Below are positions 41,544-50,433 of a DNA stretch of 64,000 nt, piece after piece; within the stretch, counting starts at the first letter, position 1; each line of letters starts with the position of its first letter. A program made the position numbers and the translations under genes. The notes beneath the pieces are model-generated. The model had not been told where the DNA came from and searched no databases. It was given only the letters and a program-made list of their open reading frames with translations. The DNA comes from Leadbettera azotonutricia ZAS-9 (GTDB taxonomy: Bacteria; Spirochaetota; Spirochaetia; Treponematales; Breznakiellaceae): positions 3,401,389-3,465,388 of the forward strand of contig NC_015577.1 in assembly GCF_000214355.1 (NCBI RefSeq), in the 5' to 3' direction.

Positions 41544-42995
41544 CTAAAGGTGGCGACGCTTCAGCCAGGTGACAAGCCCGGTTATGAAGAAAGCCAGAGG
41601 GATAAGTAGCACAAACACTACGCTAAAAATTATCATCTGAAGGCCATTGAGGCGCAGGGGCAGGAGGTAGAGGCTCTTGGATCGTACTGCGAGCGCCTCG
41701 GGCCTGTCTTCAAGCCATGTAAGACTGTTCATAAAGAAATCCAGATTGCCGGGGATCTGCTGATAGGAGCTGATAGGTTCCAGGAGGGAGGCCGCAGCAA
41801 TAACTACAATGCGGGCCTGCTTTTCATTCCCCTGTATGTACTGGGGATCCATAACAGTCATGGCGATGGTTATGGGCCCCTTTATGTCCGAACCCACCCT
41901 GATATTTGCGGTCTCTTCAAGATCAGTCCTGAGCCAGGAATTCTGGGAAGACGAGAGGAGGGGGCTTAAGCCCACAGAACGCCTTTTGGCAGGAAGCTCG
42001 GAAATGCCCATGGGGAAGGGCAGCACTATAAGCGAAGATCTTTGCGACAGGGGCTTGGTAATATCATGCTCGGCCATTTCGGGGATCATGACATATGGCG
42101 CGCCTGCTGTATGGGCGGTATCATTTTCCTGCACCACCCCATAGTCAAGGCGAAGCCCATAGCTTGAGAGGGTTTCGTTCAGGATGGGAAGCTCCCTTAT
42201 CCTGTAATCTGCCAGTATTAAAAGCCTTCCGCCGTTTTCAAGGAAGGCAAGAATCTTGTCGGCTTCGCCCCGGGAAATATCTGCCCTGGGTGCATTGAGG
42301 ATGAGCCCTGAAGCGTCAGGCGGTATGCTGGACTGGACGAGGTTAATGGACTTGAGGGAGAAATTTTCCCGCTCCACAGTTTCCTTCATGCCAAGCTGGG
42401 AAAGGGCCCTTTCCTCATGGCCGGTGATTTCATAAAGCACAGGAGTTTCGCCGGTCCCGGCAAAAAGAAGGGCCGAGGTAAAGCGCCTTTCCACGGCTAC
42501 GCCGGTAATGGATTGGCGGCCGGTCTGGTTATTGGTGCTGACATCGTACATATCCTGGGGCGGGATGACCCTGAAGCCCTTGGCGCCTTCCACAATGACA
42601 CTGCCCCGGGCAATACCCTGCTTGTCCTTGTCGTACTTCACCAGGAAGCCGGGGTTCTTGTCGGGGTCCATCACCTGGAAGTGAATGTTTTTATTTCGCC
42701 CAATGTAGAGATCCACCACCTCGGTAACTTCGGAATTGTCCTCGCCGGGCCGCCAGAGGCCATAAATGTTCACCGGGGAATTTACCTTGTCCAAAACCTG
42801 GATAGACTGCTCTGAAAGGGAGAAAAGCTTGCTGTAGGTAAGATCAATCTGGGGGGTAAACTGGGCTATGATGAGGTTAACCAGAATGAGCCCGGCTATT
42901 ACTGCCAATGTGATGAGGGCCGCATAACCCCCGTACTTAACCTGTTTGGTGCGGAAAGAATCCCGCAGGTATTTAAAACCTTTAATTTCTTTCAT
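41544..42995 (-). CDS. GldG-like ABC-system periplasmic protein
   Basis: 483 residues. There is an N-terminal membrane helix (YAALITLAVIAGLILVNLIIA), a large external domain, and a C-terminal helix (MIIFSVVFVLLIPLAFFITGLV) before a basic tail. FTPQIDLTYSKLFSLSEQSIQVLDKVNSPVNIYGLW is the GldG opening, read in two runs, and LENGGRLLILADYRIRELP the later conserved segment. It belongs with the ATPase and permease upstream. In Bacteroidetes the relatives serve gliding; outside that phylum they occur in non-gliders and the role is unknown. Confidence 0.8.
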   Translation of the reverse strand: MKEIKGFKYLRDSFRTKQVKYGGYAALITLAVIAGLILVNLIIAQFTPQIDLTYSKLFSLSEQSIQVLDKVNSPVNIYGLWRPGEDNSEVTEVVDLYIGRNKNIHFQVMDPDKNPGFLVKYDKDKQGIARGSVIVEGAKGFRVIPPQDMYDVSTNNQTGRQSITGVAVERRFTSALLFAGTGETPVLYEITGHEERALSQLGMKETVERENFSLKSINLVQSSIPPDASGLILNAPRADISRGEADKILAFLENGGRLLILADYRIRELPILNETLSSYGLRLDYGVVQENDTAHTAGAPYVMIPEMAEHDITKPLSQRSSLIVLPFPMGISELPAKRRSVGLSPLLSSSQNSWLRTDLEETANIRVGSDIKGPITIAMTVMDPQYIQGNEKQARIVVIAAASLLEPISSYQQIPGNLDFFMNSLTWLEDRPEALAVRSKSLYLLPLRLNGLQMIIFSVVFVLLIPLAFFITGLVTWLKRRHL

Positions 42996-43004
42996 TATAT
43001 CCCC

Positions 43005-43868
43005 CTAGTTCCACCGGCGCTTTTCAATGAGCCTTACTGTCAGGAAAAGGAAAAGTCCGCAGAAGGTAATGTAATAAATGAGGGAATCGATTTTCAAAAG
43101 CCCCATGGTAAAATTCTGATAGCGCCTGTTAAGGGAGAACCACCCCAAAAATTTCTGGAGGAACCCGGTATACACAGCGCGCTTAAAGAACCAGAAGCCC
43201 CCTATGGCCAGGCCGAATACTATGACCGATGCCAGGGTAATAAACCAGTTCCGGGTATTCAAAAAGATGAAAGACGCCGCGAGGGCAGCCAGTACTCCCG
43301 CAGAAATAAGACCTGCCTTGAGATCCGCAGGAACCATCTGCGCGATAGAGTCGATTAGCAGTATTACTAACAATGCGAAGAATGTTACCAGCGCCGCGGT
43401 AAGCTGATTCTCCGTAGAAGCGGAAATGAGCACGCCTATGGAAATATACCCTGCCCCCAGGAAAAGAAAGCCGATATAGCTTCCAATAACCTCGGCAGTC
43501 TGCAGATCGCCAAAGATTGCGATCACCACCGCGTAGAGCAGAGTTACTGCCATGGTCATGGCATAGAGGACCAGGGCTGCGAGGAATTTCCCTAACACGA
43601 TTTCAGGAATGGAGACAGGGCTCGTGAGGAGCAGCTGATCCGTCTTCTGACGTTTTTCTTCGGAAAAAAGCCTCATGGTTAAAAGAGGGATCGCAAAAAG
43701 GTAGATAAAAAGCAGATTCCCCAGGAAGCTTGAAAACTGGGAACTCTGGGAAAAGATATTGCCAAAGGCAAAAAAGAGGCCGGTTATCAGCAGAAAAAGG
43801 CCCATATAAATAAAGCCTATGGGGGTTACAAAATAAGCTTTTACTTCGCGTTTAAAAATGGAGATCAT
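43005..43868 (-). CDS. ABC-2 type permease, GldF-like
   Basis: 287 residues with six or seven membrane segments. MISIFKREVKAYFVTPIGFIYMG at the start, RLFSEEKRQKTDQLLLTSPVSIPEIVLGKF in the first cytoplasmic loop (read in two parts) and FWFFKRAVYTGFLQKFLGWFSL near the end are characteristic of the GldF/NosY-type permeases. It overlaps the ATPase gene by four bases, so the two are made together as one exporter. Confidence 0.87.
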   Translation of the reverse strand: MISIFKREVKAYFVTPIGFIYMGLFLLITGLFFAFGNIFSQSSQFSSFLGNLLFIYLFAIPLLTMRLFSEEKRQKTDQLLLTSPVSIPEIVLGKFLAALVLYAMTMAVTLLYAVVIAIFGDLQTAEVIGSYIGFLFLGAGYISIGVLISASTENQLTAALVTFFALLVILLIDSIAQMVPADLKAGLISAGVLAALAASFIFLNTRNWFITLASVIVFGLAIGGFWFFKRAVYTGFLQKFLGWFSLNRRYQNFTMGLLKIDSLIYYITFCGLFLFLTVRLIEKRRWN

Positions 43869-44809
43869 TCTTTCGCCTCCCTGGTGGTAAGATTGAGGAA
43901 TATCTCTTCGAGGCTTAAATCCTGGGACCGCATCAAAAGTATGGGTATATTGGCTGTGCTCAAAGCATGGAAGATGTCCCGCCTTATGTCGGCTTCTTCA
44001 CCGGCTTCAGCGACGACCTCGCAGGTCCCGCTCTCCTGGGATTCTTTCCATTCCAAATTCCGTATCTGGGGGATTGTCCCCAGGGCGCTTGAGACAGCAT
44101 CCTGGCTGCCATCGAGGCGGAGGAGTATGTGGCTCCCGCCGAGTATGCGTTTTGCCAGGTTTTCGGGGGTATCGTCCGCCACAATGGCGCCCCTGTTGAT
44201 GATGAGCACCCGCTTGCACACAGCGCTCACCTCGGGAAGTATGTGGGAAGAAAGGATGATGGTGTGATCCTTCCCCAATTCAATTATGAGATCCCTGATT
44301 TCGAGGATCTGCTTGGGATCGAGGCCCGCCGTGGGTTCGTCCAGGATCAGCACCTCAGGGTCGCCTATCATGGCCTGGGCCAGGCCCACCCGCTGCTTGT
44401 AGCCCTTGGACAGGTTCTTTATGAGGCGGCCCGAAACATCGGAAATTCCCGTAATCCCCATCACCCTGTCCATGCGGCCCTTTTTCTCTTTTGCCGGGAT
44501 TTTTTTGATGTCCCCCGCGAAGGAAAGGTATTCTTTTACTGTCATGTCCGGGTAAAGAGGGGGGTTTTCGGGCAAATAGCCGATTTTCTTCTTTATTTCG
44601 GTGGGATACTCCAGAATATCCATCCCGTCCACCTTGACTGCGCCTTCGGTGGACGAAAGATACCCAGTGAGTATGTTCATGGTGGTTGATTTCCCGGCCC
44701 CGTTGGGCCCAAGGAAGCCTACGATCTCGCCTTTCTCGATCTTAAAACTCGCGTGGTCCACTGCCGTATGGGGGCCATAACGCCTAACCAGGTTCGTAAC
44801 CTCAATCAC
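43865..44809 (-). CDS. ABC transporter ATP-binding protein, GldA-like
   Basis: 314 residues from GTG 44809, with AGGAGG five bases upstream. Walker A is GPNGAGKST, the signature LSKGYKQRVGLAQA and Walker B VLILDEPTAGLD, with a switch His in ILSSHILPE. A C-terminal extension of about 90 residues is normal for the GldA/NatA group. It heads the run GldA, GldF, GldG, DUF4340, then the DHS-like and ROK genes, all on the minus strand with spacings below ten bases or overlaps. Confidence 0.93.
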   Translation of the reverse strand: MIEVTNLVRRYGPHTAVDHASFKIEKGEIVGFLGPNGAGKSTTMNILTGYLSSTEGAVKVDGMDILEYPTEIKKKIGYLPENPPLYPDMTVKEYLSFAGDIKKIPAKEKKGRMDRVMGITGISDVSGRLIKNLSKGYKQRVGLAQAMIGDPEVLILDEPTAGLDPKQILEIRDLIIELGKDHTIILSSHILPEVSAVCKRVLIINRGAIVADDTPENLAKRILGGSHILLRLDGSQDAVSSALGTIPQIRNLEWKESQESGTCEVVAEAGEEADIRRDIFHALSTANIPILLMRSQDLSLEEIFLNLTTREAKE

Positions 44810-44857
44810 GAAAACCTCCTGTGTATAAATAAAAATTTAACATTGGCTCAAGGTATG

Positions 44858-44886
44858 TTGATAAAGGGCCATAAAAAGTAGATATT
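44858..44886 (+). promoter_or_regulatory. Candidate sigma-70 promoter of ftsH
   Basis: TTGATA (44858-44863), 17-base spacer, GATATT (44881-44886). The predicted start near 44893 would put the leader element at the very 5' end of the mRNA. Confidence 0.5.
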
Positions 44887-44893
44887 AGTATAT

Positions 44894-44919
44894 GGGAACC
44901 TTTAGGAAGTTTCAAGGAG
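44894..44919 (+). promoter_or_regulatory. Leader element before the ftsH start (copy D)
   Basis: GGGAACC...GGAAGTTTC (44894-44913) runs into AAGGAG (44914-44919), five bases before ATG 44925. It shares GGGAACCT and TTCAAGGAGT with copies A and B, but its stem pairs imperfectly. It fixes the start at 44925 and not at the in-frame ATG 44892. Confidence 0.45.
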
Positions 44920-44924
44920 TGATA

Positions 44925-46886
44925 ATGGCTGAATACGGGTCCGAGGACCCTCAGGAAGATAAGCCCAAGCAAAAAAACACCGGACCTCAATTCCCCTTTG
45001 GGGGAGGAGGAGGTCCCAAGCTTCCGGACTTTAAACCCTTTGGAGGCTGGAAGTTTTCCATTATATATGTGGTCATCCTCATTATTGGACTGAGCCTCTT
45101 CAATTTTGTGTTCCTCAATAGGGTTAACCCTACCATAGATTTCTCTGAATTCAAGGCCAAAATCACCACCGGGGAGATCAAGCGGGTAGAAATAACCGAT
45201 TCCTACTTCACTGGCTATAGCTCCCTGGCGAGAAAAGAGACGAACCAGAGCCCCATGTTCCGCACCCCCTATACCCCGGTGCCGGAAGCCGTCTACCGTA
45301 CTGTCCCCATCAACGATCCTGACCTTATCAAGCTCATGGACGAAAAGAACGTGGCATACTACGCCGTCTCCCGGGAGGGGAGCACGGTTCTCAATATCAT
45401 CTTCTCATGGGTGCTGCCCATTGCTTTCTTCATATTTATTTGGCGTTTCCTCATGAAGCGCATAGGCAATATGGGGGGCAATGTGCTCTCGGTGGGCCAG
45501 AACAAGGCGATCATCGTAGCGGAAGGGGATGTCAAAACCCGCTTCATTGATGTGGCAGGCGTTGACGAGGCCAAGGAAGAGCTTGTGGAGGTGGTGGATT
45601 TCCTCAAAGCCCCCAAAAAGTACACCGACATAGGCGGCAAGATACCCAAGGGCGTCCTTCTGGTAGGCCCTCCGGGAACAGGCAAGACCCTTTTGGCAAG
45701 GGCAGTTGCGGGAGAGGCGGGGGTTTCATTCTTCCGCATCTCGGGCGCTGAATTCGTGGAAATGTTCGTGGGCGTAGGCGCGGCCAGGGTAAGGGATCTC
45801 TTCAAGCAGGCCCGGGAAAAGGGCCGCTGCATCATCTTCATAGACGAGCTTGACGCCATAGGCAAGAGCCGCATCAACAACATAGCCGGGGGCAATGACG
45901 AGCGGGAACAGACCCTGAACCAGCTCCTGGTGGAAATGGACGGCTTTGACGCCACTGCAGGCCTCATCATACTGGCGGCCACCAACAGGCCCGACGTGCT
46001 CGACCCTGCCCTGCTCAGGCCCGGCCGCTTCGACCGCCAAGTCCTTGTGGACAGGCCCGACCTCATTGGGCGGGAAGCCATACTCCGCATACATTCAAAG
46101 ACCGTAAAGCTGTCGCCTGAGGTGGATCTTGCATCCGTTGCCCGGGGCACAAGCGGCTTTGTCGGCGCGGACCTGGCGAACATCGTGAACGAAGCGGCCC
46201 TCCTCGCGGTGCGCGCAGGCCGCCAGGTCGTGATGCAGGCAGACTTTGGGGAAGCCATCGAAAAAACCGTGGCGGGCCTCCAGAAAAAAACCAGGGTAAT
46301 CAAGCCCGAAGAGCGGCGCATTGTGGCCTATCACGAAACAGGCCACGCCCTTATCGCGGCTTTTACCCCGAATTCCGATCCGGTGCAAAAAATTTCCATA
46401 GTGCCCCGGGGCTTCGGCGCCCTTGGTTATACCCTCCAGATGCCCGTAGAGGATCGCTACCTCATGACCGAGGCGGAACTCCTGGGAAAGATAGACGTGC
46501 TTCTGGGAGGCCGCGCTGCGGAGGAACTTATTTTCGGCGAGATTTCCACCGGCGCTGCCAACGATCTTACCAGGGCAACGGACATTGCCCGGAAAATGAT
46601 CACCGAATACGGCATGTCCTCGCGTTTTAAAAACGTTGCCCTTACCCAGCGGGGCACGGGCATGATGGGAAACCCGATTCAGGAGCCTTCATTCCAGAGG
46701 GAGTATTCCGAAGCAACCCAGCAGTATATTGATGAAGAAATCGCCCACAATGTAGAAAAACAATATGGGGCGGTAAAAATCAAGCTTGAGCAGAACCGGC
46801 CCCTTCTCGAAAAAGTGGCAGCGCTGCTCCTGGAAAAAGAGACTTTGGACGAGAAGGAATTCAAGGAATTGGTCAAGGGTGATTAA
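44925..46886 (+). CDS. ftsH: ATP-dependent membrane zinc protease FtsH
   Basis: 653 residues. A cytoplasmic Gly/Pro-rich leader ([19 protein letters not shown]) precedes the first membrane helix ([20 protein letters not shown]). A periplasmic domain of about 100 residues follows, then a second helix ([14 protein letters not shown], approximately). The AAA domain has Walker A GPPGTGKT, Walker [11 protein letters not shown], the pore loop FVEMFVG and [25 protein letters not shown]. The zinc motif is HETGH in [11 protein letters not shown], with the third ligand Asp in [14 protein letters not shown]. It degrades membrane and short-lived proteins as a hexamer. It ends two bases before the stop of the convergent XRE gene. 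Confidence 0.96.
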   Translation: MAEYGSEDPQEDKPKQKNTGPQFPFGGGGGPKLPDFKPFGGWKFSIIYVVILIIGLSLFNFVFLNRVNPTIDFSEFKAKITTGEIKRVEITDSYFTGYSSLARKETNQSPMFRTPYTPVPEAVYRTVPINDPDLIKLMDEKNVAYYAVSREGSTVLNIIFSWVLPIAFFIFIWRFLMKRIGNMGGNVLSVGQNKAIIVAEGDVKTRFIDVAGVDEAKEELVEVVDFLKAPKKYTDIGGKIPKGVLLVGPPGTGKTLLARAVAGEAGVSFFRISGAEFVEMFVGVGAARVRDLFKQAREKGRCIIFIDELDAIGKSRINNIAGGNDEREQTLNQLLVEMDGFDATAGLIILAATNRPDVLDPALLRPGRFDRQVLVDRPDLIGREAILRIHSKTVKLSPEVDLASVARGTSGFVGADLANIVNEAALLAVRAGRQVVMQADFGEAIEKTVAGLQKKTRVIKPEERRIVAYHETGHALIAAFTPNSDPVQKISIVPRGFGALGYTLQMPVEDRYLMTEAELLGKIDVLLGGRAAEELIFGEISTGAANDLTRATDIARKMITEYGMSSRFKNVALTQRGTGMMGNPIQEPSFQREYSEATQQYIDEEIAHNVEKQYGAVKIKLEQNRPLLEKVAALLLEKETLDEKEFKELVKGD

Positions 46887-46888
46887 AA

Positions 46889-47248
46889 CTAATGAGCCTT
46901 TTTTAGCGGATCTTCCCCAAGATAACGCTGACGGTATTCAGCAACCATCCTCTGGAATGAATCGGTAATATCAGCCAGATAGAGGGAGAAAATTTCGGGC
47001 CCTGATTCGTTCCACCAGGATTCAGAAAGGAAGAACTGGTAAGGTTCAGCTTTCAGGACCAAAGCCAGTTTCGAAATGGTTTCTGCGGAAACCCACTTTT
47101 TGCCATTTTCAATATCATTGATGAAATTGTGGGTCAAACCTGCTTCGGTGGCTAGTGTCAGCTGTGAGATATTAGCCGCAGATCTAAGGCGTCTTAAGTT
47201 CTTCGAGAACAGGCGCCGGATATCTATGCTGTTTTTTTCTTCCTTCAT
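46889..47248 (-). CDS. XRE-family transcriptional regulator
   Basis: 119 residues. A helix-turn-helix of the XRE/Cro type spans about residues 17-70 (FSKNLRRLRSAANISQLTLATEAGLTHNFINDIENG, read in two parts). A 45-residue helical tail ends in KKAH. GGAAGG lies twelve bases before the ATG, and a TATAAA box ends five bases before it, so the start could be leadered or leaderless. It may regulate itself or ftsH; target unknown. Confidence 0.78.
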   Translation of the reverse strand: MKEEKNSIDIRRLFSKNLRRLRSAANISQLTLATEAGLTHNFINDIENGKKWVSAETISKLALVLKAEPYQFFLSESWWNESGPEIFSLYLADITDSFQRMVAEYRQRYLGEDPLKKAH

Positions 47249-47323
47249 GGAAATTTATAGCCTTCCCCATACTTCAGATACCTATAGTATTAGAGATAAT
47301 GAGTTTTCTCACAAATAGCCATA

Positions 47324-47340
47324 GGCGGAAATTATCCGCC
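47324..47340 (-). terminator. Hairpin after the M15 peptidase gene
   Basis: GGCGGA-AATTA-TCCGCC is a perfect six-pair stem 27 bases after the peptidase stop on the minus strand. The T-run behind it is short, so this is a weak terminator or an RNA-stabilising hairpin. Confidence 0.4.
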
Positions 47341-47367
47341 TTTAGATAGTTTATTGCGCTTTTATTG

Positions 47368-48390
47368 CTATTTTAAGGATTGCGAATTGATTAAATGCAG
47401 ATCTGCCTGGGGTACATTGCTGAGAAGGAGAATTTCGGGACGGTATTCAAAATGCATGGTGTCGTAGGTCATCCACTTGCCGCCCCAGAGAAAGCCGAGG
47501 GCTTCGAAGGCTTTTACAACTTCCATGGGAGGATGGAAGCGGCGGGTATAGGGGACTGCCCACCATTCGGGATTTTTTTCGGCTGCCCACTGCCAATAGG
47601 TTTCGAGGCCCCCCCAGGACTTGGGCAGCAAGTCTATAGCAGCCCCATAGGAATGATAGCTCCGGCTGGCAGTGGCGGCGATATTCCGCCAGCTCCAACC
47701 GTCTATGCTTTTTAGCCCGTCAATCCACTGCTTTACCGCAGCATTGGTTTTTGCTTCATTGAGTATGAATTCTTCCACAAGGCTTAATTCTTCAATTATT
47801 GAATAATGAACCATCACGGTAAGACCGAGAAAACGTATCTGTTTTACCCTTTCCCACGATTCGCCCTGGTTATGGGCCCGCCAAAGGGCATCGTAAAAAT
47901 GCTGGGAACGCTTGGCAGGGTGCTGGCGGCGGCTTGCCATCATGTTTTTCATACGCTCGGACTCCTCAATGCTGGGAGGCGTCCAGGGAGGGAGTTCGGC
48001 CGCGTAATTGTAAAAAGGCTGGGGATCATAGTCGGCGGCTTTGGCCCTGAGGCTTTCGGGGAGGAGCCTCCCGTCGGCATAGTAGAACCATTCCCCATAC
48101 ACCTGGATGGCCCAGTCGCTGTCGCGGAATTCCGCAGGCCCCGTGCGGTCCGGGTAAGCCTCCGACAAGGCCCTCATCACCTGTTCGGCCCTTGAAACCT
48201 CGGGCTGCTCCGGGGTCTGTTCGGCAGGGAGCTGCACCGGAATAGGCGCCTCATGCTGGGTATACTCTGGCATTCCTATGTCGGTTTCCTCTGCCGTGCT
48301 TGTCTGTTTCCTCTCGGCTTTACCCCCTGCAAAGGCCCGGGGCAAGGAAAGAAGAATCAAAATCAGGAAGAGAAAACAGGCTTTTCTCAT
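47368..48390 (-). CDS. Exported M15-family D-alanyl-D-alanine carboxypeptidase-like protein
   Basis: 340 residues from ATG 48390. A signal peptide MRKACFLFLILILLSLPRAF ends at AGGKAE. After a Pro/Glu-rich linker, the peptidase part has SYHSYGAAIDLLPKSWGG (His and Asp zinc ligands) and GGKWMTYDTMHFEYRPEIL (Asp and His), the M15B/VanY pattern. Acidic residues and Trp-rich stretches (WEWAAEKN-like) support a peptidoglycan role. It would trim cell-wall peptides in the periplasm. TATCAT sits exactly six bases before the ATG with TTTACA 16 bases further, so a leaderless mRNA is predicted. Confidence 0.8.
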   Translation of the reverse strand: MRKACFLFLILILLSLPRAFAGGKAERKQTSTAEETDIGMPEYTQHEAPIPVQLPAEQTPEQPEVSRAEQVMRALSEAYPDRTGPAEFRDSDWAIQVYGEWFYYADGRLLPESLRAKAADYDPQPFYNYAAELPPWTPPSIEESERMKNMMASRRQHPAKRSQHFYDALWRAHNQGESWERVKQIRFLGLTVMVHYSIIEELSLVEEFILNEAKTNAAVKQWIDGLKSIDGWSWRNIAATASRSYHSYGAAIDLLPKSWGGLETYWQWAAEKNPEWWAVPYTRRFHPPMEVVKAFEALGFLWGGKWMTYDTMHFEYRPEILLLSNVPQADLHLINSQSLK

Positions 48391-48396
48391 TTTTTT

Positions 48397-48449
48397 ATGA
48401 TACCAGAGTTTATTTTGTTGTAAAAGATCAAAACAATGAGGTATATTCT
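48397..48449. promoter_or_regulatory. Divergent promoters of the M15 peptidase and URO-D protein 5
   Basis: Minus strand: TTTACA (48419-48424), 16-base spacer, TATCAT (48397-48402), six bases, ATG 48390. Plus strand: TTGTAA (48418-48423), 18-base spacer, TATATT (48442-48447), nine bases, ATG 48457. As at 784-835, the two -35 boxes are one seven-base sequence read in both directions. Confidence 0.5.
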
Positions 48450-48456
48450 TATTCTT

Positions 48457-49473
48457 ATGAACCAAGACACAATGAATGCCGGCGAACGGGCGAGGAACCT
48501 TATCAAAGGCAAGAGCATAGACAGACTGCCGGTAGTGGAATGGGCGCCCTGGTGGGATCTCACCATAAAACGCTGGAGGCAGGAAGGCCTGCCCCAAAAC
48601 CTTGCTTCGGTTCGGGATATACAGCTCTGGTTTGGGCTGGACGCCTGCGTGCAGACTTACTTTGGGGTGCGCACCAAAGACACGCCCCAGGCGCCTTCCC
48701 ACGGCGCGGGGATCATGCGTACAGCAGAGGACTATCAAAAAATCAAAAAGACCCTGTTTTACGATCCGTCAACCTACTATACCAAAGAATACATTGACTG
48801 GCTTAAATCCACCAGGGAAGAGGGAAATACCATACATTGGTTTACAGTAGAGGGTTTTTTCTGGTATCCCAGGGAACTTTTCGGCATAGAACCCCACCTC
48901 TACAGTTTTTATGATGAACCAGATCTCCTCAAGGAAATGTGCAGCGATTATGTCCGGTGGCTAAAAAAAGTTTTTGAATATATCGGGAACACTTTTAAAT
49001 TCGACTTTATGAGTTTTGCCGAGGACATGAGCTATAACCACGGCCCCATGCTGAGCAAAGAAACCTTCGACGAATTTCTCATTCCCTTCTATAAAGAAGT
49101 CATCCCCTTTCTTAAAAAGATGGATATCCCAGCCTTCATTGACAGCGACGGAGACATTACCCTGGCTGTAGACTGGTATGCGGGGGCCGGGGCAGACGGC
49201 ATGTTCCCCCTGGAACGTCAGGCCGGTGTGGATGTGGCCCTTTACATAGAAAAACAGCCTCAAATGACCTTCCTCGGCCATTTTGATAAAATGTGCATGA
49301 AATTGGGTGAAGAAGCCATGGCCAAAGAATTTGAGCGCATCATCCCAAGCTGCCAAAAAGGCAAGGTCATGCTTTCCGTAGACCATCAAACTCCGCCTGA
49401 TGTTTCCGTAGAGAACTATAAAATTTTTGTAAAACTCTTTAAGGAATACGCAGCAAAAGTAAAGAAAAACTGA
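48457..49473 (+). CDS. URO-D-fold protein 5
   Basis: 338 residues from ATG 48457; ATG 48436 or 48472 are possible, and none has a Shine-Dalgarno. ARNLIKGKSIDRLPVVEW, FDFMSFAEDMSYNHGPMLSKETFDEFLIPFYKEV (read in two parts) and MDIPAFIDSDGDITLAVDWYAGAGADGMFPLE follow the URO-D barrel. The metal-site position reads Asp-Ser-Asp-Gly-Asp. KVMLSVDHQTPPDVSVENYKIFV ends the protein. It is well away from the 22-31 kb cluster and has its own promoter. Reaction unknown. Confidence 0.7.
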   Translation: MNQDTMNAGERARNLIKGKSIDRLPVVEWAPWWDLTIKRWRQEGLPQNLASVRDIQLWFGLDACVQTYFGVRTKDTPQAPSHGAGIMRTAEDYQKIKKTLFYDPSTYYTKEYIDWLKSTREEGNTIHWFTVEGFFWYPRELFGIEPHLYSFYDEPDLLKEMCSDYVRWLKKVFEYIGNTFKFDFMSFAEDMSYNHGPMLSKETFDEFLIPFYKEVIPFLKKMDIPAFIDSDGDITLAVDWYAGAGADGMFPLERQAGVDVALYIEKQPQMTFLGHFDKMCMKLGEEAMAKEFERIIPSCQKGKVMLSVDHQTPPDVSVENYKIFVKLFKEYAAKVKKN

Positions 49474-49487
49474 ATGATATAGTACTT

Positions 49488-50309
49488 TTACTGCTTTTCG
49501 CTAAAGTGCAGGTATGCAAAATTCTCGGGTATATGTGAATCGTAGACCCCATGTTCGTTCAGGGCCCAGCCCACGCTTTCGGTGATGGTTTTACCATGGT
49601 AGTGGAGGGCTTCGAAACGGAAGAACTGGCCCCGCAAGGTGTCGCCCTCTTTTGGTGGGAAATTTTTACCCGGATTTAAAATTTTAAAACCCTCCCAGGG
49701 AAAGGCCAGTTCAACAGTCCAGCCCTTATCCACATGGGAAGGATCGTTGATTTTGCCATCCACTTTCACAGCGCTTTTAAGACCGGGGAAATCAAAATCC
49801 ATAAAGGCCCAGCGCCTGCCCCGGGGGTGTTTCCTGAAACGGGTTGGATCCTGAAAGCCGCTCAGTACATCCACATCCCTTGAATGAAGATCAAATTGAG
49901 GAACATCAAAACGACTCCCCTTTTTGAGGGCATCCTGGTAGATAAAGAAAACTTCGTAAACCGTGCCATAAGCGTTGATCTCGAATTCGTAGTAACAGTC
50001 TTCGCCTGCAAAAAAAGTTTCTACATCATTGTCGAACCAGACGAGCGAATCCCTCTCGGTAAAGGAAGCCCTGACTGCCGGTTCCTCAACCCAGTAGGCA
50101 ACGTAGAGGGCTTCATCATCCCAAAGGGCAGCCATTTGGGTATTGAGGAAGGCCTGCTCCCCGGTAACGAGATCCACAAAACGGCGGGATTTCTCCGCGC
50201 CTTTCCAGGCGGGCTTATCAAGGTTCCCGTCAATGGAAAATTTTTGCCCCACCTTACAGCAGTTGTAATGGGCAATACGATCTTCTGCGAGTGGTTTAAA
50301 ATTATTCAT
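49488..50309 (-). CDS. Carbohydrate-binding-like (CBM9-type) protein
   Basis: 273 residues from ATG 50309. KFSIDGNLDKPAWKGAEKSRRF, ALWDDEALYVAYWVEEPAV, FDNDVETFFAGEDCYYEFEINAYGTVYEVFF (read in two parts) and GWTVELAFPWEGFK are the CBM9 fold of sugar-binding modules and of stand-alone proteins related to endoxylanase domains. There is no signal peptide, so binding happens in the cytoplasm or the start is misplaced. TATACT lies exactly six bases before the ATG and no Shine-Dalgarno is visible. It converges on URO-D protein 5, 14 bases away. Confidence 0.75.
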   Translation of the reverse strand: MNNFKPLAEDRIAHYNCCKVGQKFSIDGNLDKPAWKGAEKSRRFVDLVTGEQAFLNTQMAALWDDEALYVAYWVEEPAVRASFTERDSLVWFDNDVETFFAGEDCYYEFEINAYGTVYEVFFIYQDALKKGSRFDVPQFDLHSRDVDVLSGFQDPTRFRKHPRGRRWAFMDFDFPGLKSAVKVDGKINDPSHVDKGWTVELAFPWEGFKILNPGKNFPPKEGDTLRGQFFRFEALHYHGKTITESVGWALNEHGVYDSHIPENFAYLHFSEKQ

Positions 50310-50433
50310 GGATTTAGTATATAACAAGGCTGACGTATCTGCCAGAGGCATATAGAATTAGAGAACATACTTTCATTGGGGCTTTGCAAGCCTCTTGTCA
50401 TATTCCTGCTTTAAATAGTAATCTTGCAGTATA

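Noticed and set aside
44892-44925. ATG 44892 as the ftsH start
   Set aside because: AAGGAG is placed for ATG 44925, and the extra residues are encoded by the leader element.
47368-48738. 456-codon version of the M15 peptidase reading from 48738
   Set aside because: The signal peptide begins at ATG 48390, and the extension would run through the divergent promoter and the start of URO-D protein 5.
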